Shown one piece after another: positions 60,790 to 64,000 of a stretch of 64,000 bases of DNA. Source of the DNA: Arcobacter porcinus (GTDB taxonomy: Bacteria > Campylobacterota > Campylobacteria > Campylobacterales > Arcobacteraceae); assembly GCF_004299785.2 (NCBI RefSeq), contig NZ_CP036246.2, positions 1,612,001 to 1,676,000 on the forward strand, given 5' to 3'. Position numbers and translations under genes: made by a program. Under the pieces are notes generated by a model, which made no database searches, was not told the origin of the DNA, and was given only the letters and a program-made list of their open reading frames with translations. How positions within the stretch are numbered: the stretch's first letter is position 1; the number at the start of each line of letters is the position of its first letter.

Positions 60790-62336
60790 TTTTTATTATT
60801 TTTATCTTTTGCTATTTTTGGTAAAATAGCTTTATAAATACCATGTGTTCCTACAATTGCTGTTAACATTGATGTTAAAATACCAATAGAAATTGTAACT
60901 GCGAAACCTTTTATAGGTCCACTTCCATAAGCATATAATACAACAGCAATCAAAAGAGAAGTTATATTTGAATCTAGAATTGCTCTTAAAGCATTTGAAT
61001 AACCATCTTCAATAGCTTTATGAACACCTGCTCCACTTCTTAAAGCTTCTCTGATTCTTTCATTTATAATTACGTTTGAGTCAATTGCCATTCCCATTGT
61101 AAGTATAATTCCTGCCATTCCTGGAAGTGTTAAAGTTGCTCCGAAAATTGCCATAACTGCTAATATAATAAATATATTTGCAATAAGTGCAATATTTGCA
61201 ATAACTCCAGCTCTTCTATAATAAAACATCATAAATAAAAATATTAAAGCCGTTCCTGAAACCAATGCTATCATTGAAGCTTTTATACTATCAGCTCCTA
61301 AAGATGGTCCAACACTTCTTTTCTCAAGCATATCAATACTTGCCAAAAGTGCTCCACTTCTAAGTGCAATTGCTACATTTCCAGCTTCTTGAACTGTAAA
61401 ACCACCACTTATTTGACCACTTCCACCACCAATTCTCTCATTTATATTTGGTGCAGAGTAAACTTTTCCATCAAGAACAATAGCAAGTCTTTTTCCAACA
61501 CTTTTTGATGTAAAATCTGCAAAAATTCTAGCTCCAGCTGAATTAAGTGTAAAGTTAATAATAGGTTGATTTGATTGATTAAAAGCAACTTGTGCATCTA
61601 CAATTTGACTTCCATCTAAAATTGGAATCTCTTTTACTAAAAATCTTCTATTTGGATCATTTGTATCTTCTAAAATAATATCACCATACATAGATGCTTC
61701 TTTGCTTGTCATTTGATTAACTCTAGAGTTTCTCTCCTCATCAACTGCCATAAGCTCAAGATTTGCTGGTTTTGAGATTAAATCTCTTGCATCTTTCTCT
61801 TCTTGAGCTGTTTTAATTCCTGGAAGTTCTACAACTATATAATCTTCACCTTGTCTTAAAACGCTTGGCTCACTAAGTCCAAATTGATCAAGTCTATTTC
61901 TAATAGTTTCAACAGCTTGTGCAACAGAATAATCTTTTGTTTTAATTATCTCTTCAGCATTTAACTCTATTTTATACTCTAAATTATCTTTTACTATATC
62001 AAGACCTTTTATCTCTGCTAGCATCTTATCCATTTTTGGTATTTCATCAATATCTAAAACAGAAAAAATAATACTATTTTCAATAATAGTAAGTCCATCA
62101 ATTAAAAGCTCTTCATCATCTGTAAAATACTTAATAGCAGTTGCTATTGATTTTATTTTAGATGTAACTGCTTCTTCTGTTTTAACTCCAAGAAGCATAT
62201 GAAGTCCACCTTGAAGATCAAGTCCAAGATTTACTTTTTTTCCATAATCTTTATCAAATAAAGATGGAAAAGAAAAAACAATTCCAAATATAAAAGCTAT
62301 TAGAAAAATTGTTAGTTTAAAATTAAAAAATTTCAA
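60771..62336 (-). CDS. secD: Protein translocase subunit SecD
   Basis: SecD is the larger partner of SecF. The 521-residue protein has an N-terminal membrane segment, KKVNLGLDLQGGLHMLLGVK, the periplasmic P1 domains (about 100-340, VETIRNRLDQFGLSEPSVLR, IVVELPGIKTAQEEKDA), and membrane segments with LPGMAGIILTMGMAIDSNVI and the final SIGILTSMLTAIVGTHGIY. It is second in the yajC-secD-secF operon, with a strong hairpin in the 51-base spacer after yajC. Confidence 0.96.
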   Translation of the reverse strand: MKFFNFKLTIFLIAFIFGIVFSFPSLFDKDYGKKVNLGLDLQGGLHMLLGVKTEEAVTSKIKSIATAIKYFTDDEELLIDGLTIIENSIIFSVLDIDEIPKMDKMLAEIKGLDIVKDNLEYKIELNAEEIIKTKDYSVAQAVETIRNRLDQFGLSEPSVLRQGEDYIVVELPGIKTAQEEKDARDLISKPANLELMAVDEERNSRVNQMTSKEASMYGDIILEDTNDPNRRFLVKEIPILDGSQIVDAQVAFNQSNQPIINFTLNSAGARIFADFTSKSVGKRLAIVLDGKVYSAPNINERIGGGSGQISGGFTVQEAGNVAIALRSGALLASIDMLEKRSVGPSLGADSIKASMIALVSGTALIFLFMMFYYRRAGVIANIALIANIFIILAVMAIFGATLTLPGMAGIILTMGMAIDSNVIINERIREALRSGAGVHKAIEDGYSNALRAILDSNITSLLIAVVLYAYGSGPIKGFAVTISIGILTSMLTAIVGTHGIYKAILPKIAKDKNNKKWFGVA

Positions 62337-62353
62337 TATTTATCCTTTAAGGC

Positions 62354-62382
62354 ATTTAAGATATGAGTCTCATATCTTAAAT
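62354..62382 (-). other. Hairpin between yajC and secD
   Basis: ATTTAAGATATGA (62354-62366) pairs perfectly with TCATATCTTAAAT (62370-62382) with a 3-base loop. No U tract follows on the minus strand, so it is more likely an RNA processing or stability element inside the operon than a terminator. Confidence 0.5.
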
Positions 62383-62387
62383 ATTTT

Positions 62388-62654
62388 TTATGCTGTAATT
62401 TGTCTAGCTACGAACTCTTTTGCTAGTTTCATCTCTGAGTTATCACTATTTTTTACTAAAAAATAAGTCTCTTCAACTTTTACAACCTCAACCATTAAGC
62501 CACCATTAGTTACAATGCTATCACCTTTTTTAAGTCCTGCAATCATTTCTTTATGAGCTTTTGCTTGTTTTTGTTGCGGTCTTATAATTAAAAAATAAAA
62601 TATCGCAAATAAAGCAACCAAAGGTAGTAATGATGTTAATAAATCACCTTGCAT
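62388..62654 (-). CDS. yajC: Preprotein translocase accessory subunit YajC
   Basis: YajC associates with SecDF in the inner membrane. The 88-residue protein starts at ATG 62654 (AAAAGGAAATGAC before it) rather than at the upstream in-frame codon. It has one membrane segment (about 6-25, LLPLVALFAIFYFLIIRP), then QQKQAKAHKEMIAGLKKGDS, IVTNGGLMVEVVKVEETYFL, the typical YajC sheet. It is the first gene of the yajC-secDF operon; its promoter lies inside the 5' end of the divergent lnt gene. Confidence 0.93.
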   Translation of the reverse strand: MQGDLLTSLLPLVALFAIFYFLIIRPQQKQAKAHKEMIAGLKKGDSIVTNGGLMVEVVKVEETYFLVKNSDNSEMKLAKEFVARQITA

Positions 62655-63948
62655 GTCATTTCCTTTTTCTAAGAAGTTATCTATGTTTTTTCTAAAAACC
62701 CAACATTTTAACAAAAGAAGTATAATAAACGGCTTGGTTTTATCAATACTTTTAAGCTCTTTTATCTATCTTGATTATTTTAATATTAGTTTTAAATTGC
62801 TTGATACATTTTTGGCTTTGGCTTCAATTTTTCTTCTTTTAAAATATTCAAAAAGTGATCTATTTTTCACTGGTTTTTTTGTAGGAATATTTTGGTTTTG
62901 GTGGTTTATAAATAGTTTACAATACTATGATTTAAACTATTTAGCACCTCTTATTATTTTGGGATTGGGTATTTTTTATGGACTATCCTTCTTAATTTTA
63001 GGAATATTCAAAAATATTTATCTTAAAGCTATTTTAATCTCTCTTTTTTTGTTTTATGCTCCTTTTGGATTTGATTGGTTAAAACTTGATTTAATATTTA
63101 TAAACTCATATTTAAATAGTTCAAAACTATCTTTTATTCTTGTTATTATAGGATTTTTAATTCTTTTTGAAAATAGATTAAAAAGCCTTAGAATTATTGC
63201 TATTTTACCTTTTATTTTGGCTCTTTCATTTTCACAAAATTTTCTAAAAAATGAGAATCAAAACACTATTTTGGCAAAAAAAGATTTTCCAAAAATTTAT
63301 ATGAGTCAATTTTATATAAATCAAGACTTAAGATGGCAAAAAGAGAATTTCAAAAAAATAAACAGTATGGTTTTAGATAAGATTTACAAAGCAATAGATG
63401 AAAAATATGATGTGATAGTTCTTCCTGAAACTATATTTACTTTTGTTTTAAGTGATTATAAATCTTTGTTTGAAGAGTTAAAAATATTATCAAATGATAT
63501 TGATATTATTGCTGGTTCAATATATAAAGAAAACAATTCTTACTACAATGCTTCATATTTTTTTAGTAAAGAAAATATACAAATAGCAAAAAAAGTTGTG
63601 CTTGTTCCTTTTGGGGAAGAGATTCCACTTCCTAAATTTATGCAAGATTTTATAAATAAACTTTTTTATGGAGGAGCAAGTGACCTTGCAAAAGCTAATT
63701 TTCCAACAGATTTTTTAGTAAAAGATACAAAGTTTAGAAATGCTATTTGCTATGAAGGGACAAATGATAAAATTTATGAAGATTTAAATGGTGTAGAAAA
63801 TATGATTATGATTTCAAATAATGCTTGGTTTACTCCATCTATTGAGCCAACTTTACAACATCTTCTTTTAAAATATTATTCAAATAAGTACGATATAAAT
63901 ATCTATCATATTGTAAATGGAAGTAAAAATAGAGTTTATAAAAGATAG
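62653..63948 (+). CDS. lnt: Apolipoprotein N-acyltransferase
   Basis: Lnt adds the third acyl chain to lipoproteins. The 431-residue protein has about six N-terminal membrane segments (about 25-200) and a C-terminal nitrilase-type domain with the catalytic set: Glu in VVLPETIFTF, Lys in GSIYKENNSYYN, and Cys in RNAICYEGT. The start is uncertain: ATG 62653 overlaps the yajC start codon, and ATG 62683 or TTG 62722 are possible; the yajC promoter lies across this region. It is single and followed by a terminator. Confidence 0.88.
   Translation: MSFPFSKKLSMFFLKTQHFNKRSIINGLVLSILLSSFIYLDYFNISFKLLDTFLALASIFLLLKYSKSDLFFTGFFVGIFWFWWFINSLQYYDLNYLAPLIILGLGIFYGLSFLILGIFKNIYLKAILISLFLFYAPFGFDWLKLDLIFINSYLNSSKLSFILVIIGFLILFENRLKSLRIIAILPFILALSFSQNFLKNENQNTILAKKDFPKIYMSQFYINQDLRWQKENFKKINSMVLDKIYKAIDEKYDVIVLPETIFTFVLSDYKSLFEELKILSNDIDIIAGSIYKENNSYYNASYFFSKENIQIAKKVVLVPFGEEIPLPKFMQDFINKLFYGGASDLAKANFPTDFLVKDTKFRNAICYEGTNDKIYEDLNGVENMIMISNNAWFTPSIEPTLQHLLLKYYSNKYDINIYHIVNGSKNRVYKR
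62719..62746 (-). promoter_or_regulatory. yajC-secDF promoter
   Basis: On the minus strand TTGATA (62746-62741), 16 bases, and TATACT (62724-62719) form a near-consensus promoter 65 bases upstream of the yajC ATG, inside the 5' part of the lnt frame. Confidence 0.6.
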
Positions 63949-63952
63949 TTTT

Positions 63953-63976
63953 CAACAAGGAGTTTAATCCTTGTTG
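63953..63976 (+). terminator. Intrinsic terminator of lnt
   Basis: CAACAAGGA (63953-63961) and TCCTTGTTG (63968-63976) are perfect complements with a 6-base loop (GTTTAA), followed by a T-rich stretch, five bases after the lnt stop. Confidence 0.75.
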
Positions 63977-64000
63977 AGTAAGTTTGTTTTAGAATGTTAG

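Overview
The window is about 64 kb of AT-rich DNA from a Campylobacterota chromosome, most likely the Arcobacter/Aliarcobacter group. The evidence is the strong A/T bias in coding and spacer DNA, epsilon-type versions of Mfd, LptE, MotAB and YajC-SecDF, a DUF6394-type protein, and many His-kinase and chemotaxis genes with a menaquinone-type UbiE. I see no rRNA, tRNA, CRISPR array or prophage module.

Layout. Positions 2-715 hold the 3' part of cobA (siroheme/cobalamin). Positions 710-7141 hold a type I restriction-modification locus on the minus strand, in the order hsdR, fic, hsdM, hsdS; the Fic-HTH protein sits inside it and there is a palindrome-rich spacer before hsdM. Positions 7262-15961 are housekeeping: groES-groEL with a CIRCE operator, panD-ybaB-ispA, a periplasmic cyclophilin, cheW, xseA, ubiE, a ParA-like pair and a YmdB-type phosphodiesterase. 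Positions 15958-25752 are a signalling block: two PAS histidine kinases (one with a degenerate ATP-binding domain), a receiver, a cytosolic CZB chemoreceptor, then a Spy-like/OmpR-type/kinase operon followed by a flavoprotein that seems to start with ATT.

Positions 26.8-35.2 kb look like a defence island. It holds an AAA ATPase rloA with a decayed rloB, a SLOG protein and a phosphoribosyltransferase (PRTase) downstream of a dGTPase-type HD enzyme, an FRG-domain protein, and a 691-residue protein with a PD-(D/E)XK-like motif. A 0.4 kb spacer in it carries an AT palindrome and a possible leader peptide or structured RNA.

Positions 35.2-42.05 kb form a tightly packed minus-strand surface-glycan operon: licD, a membrane protein, tagD, a GT29-sialyltransferase-like protein, a KdsB-like CMP-transferase, an HMGL-type aldolase fused to a second domain, and a HAD phosphatase. 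The gene set reads as a route that makes a ulosonic acid by an unusual aldolase, activates it with CMP, transfers it, and adds a CDP-glycerol-derived phosphate. A divergent Cro/CI-type regulator and a perfect 17-bp inverted operator pair sit at its head.

Positions 42.6-64 kb return mainly to core functions: mfd, an OlsF-like ornithine-lipid synthase, folC, lptE, leuS, motAB, yajC-secD-secF and lnt. They are interrupted by one intact IS256-family element that landed in a terminator hairpin (8-bp target duplication), a GNAT gene with an ATA start, and a TOTE-type primase-helicase whose primase active site looks lost.

The strongest candidates for undescribed biology are the dGTPase-PRTase-SLOG cluster and the aldolase/CMP/GT29-like/LicD glycan pathway. 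All functions are read from sequence motifs without database searches.
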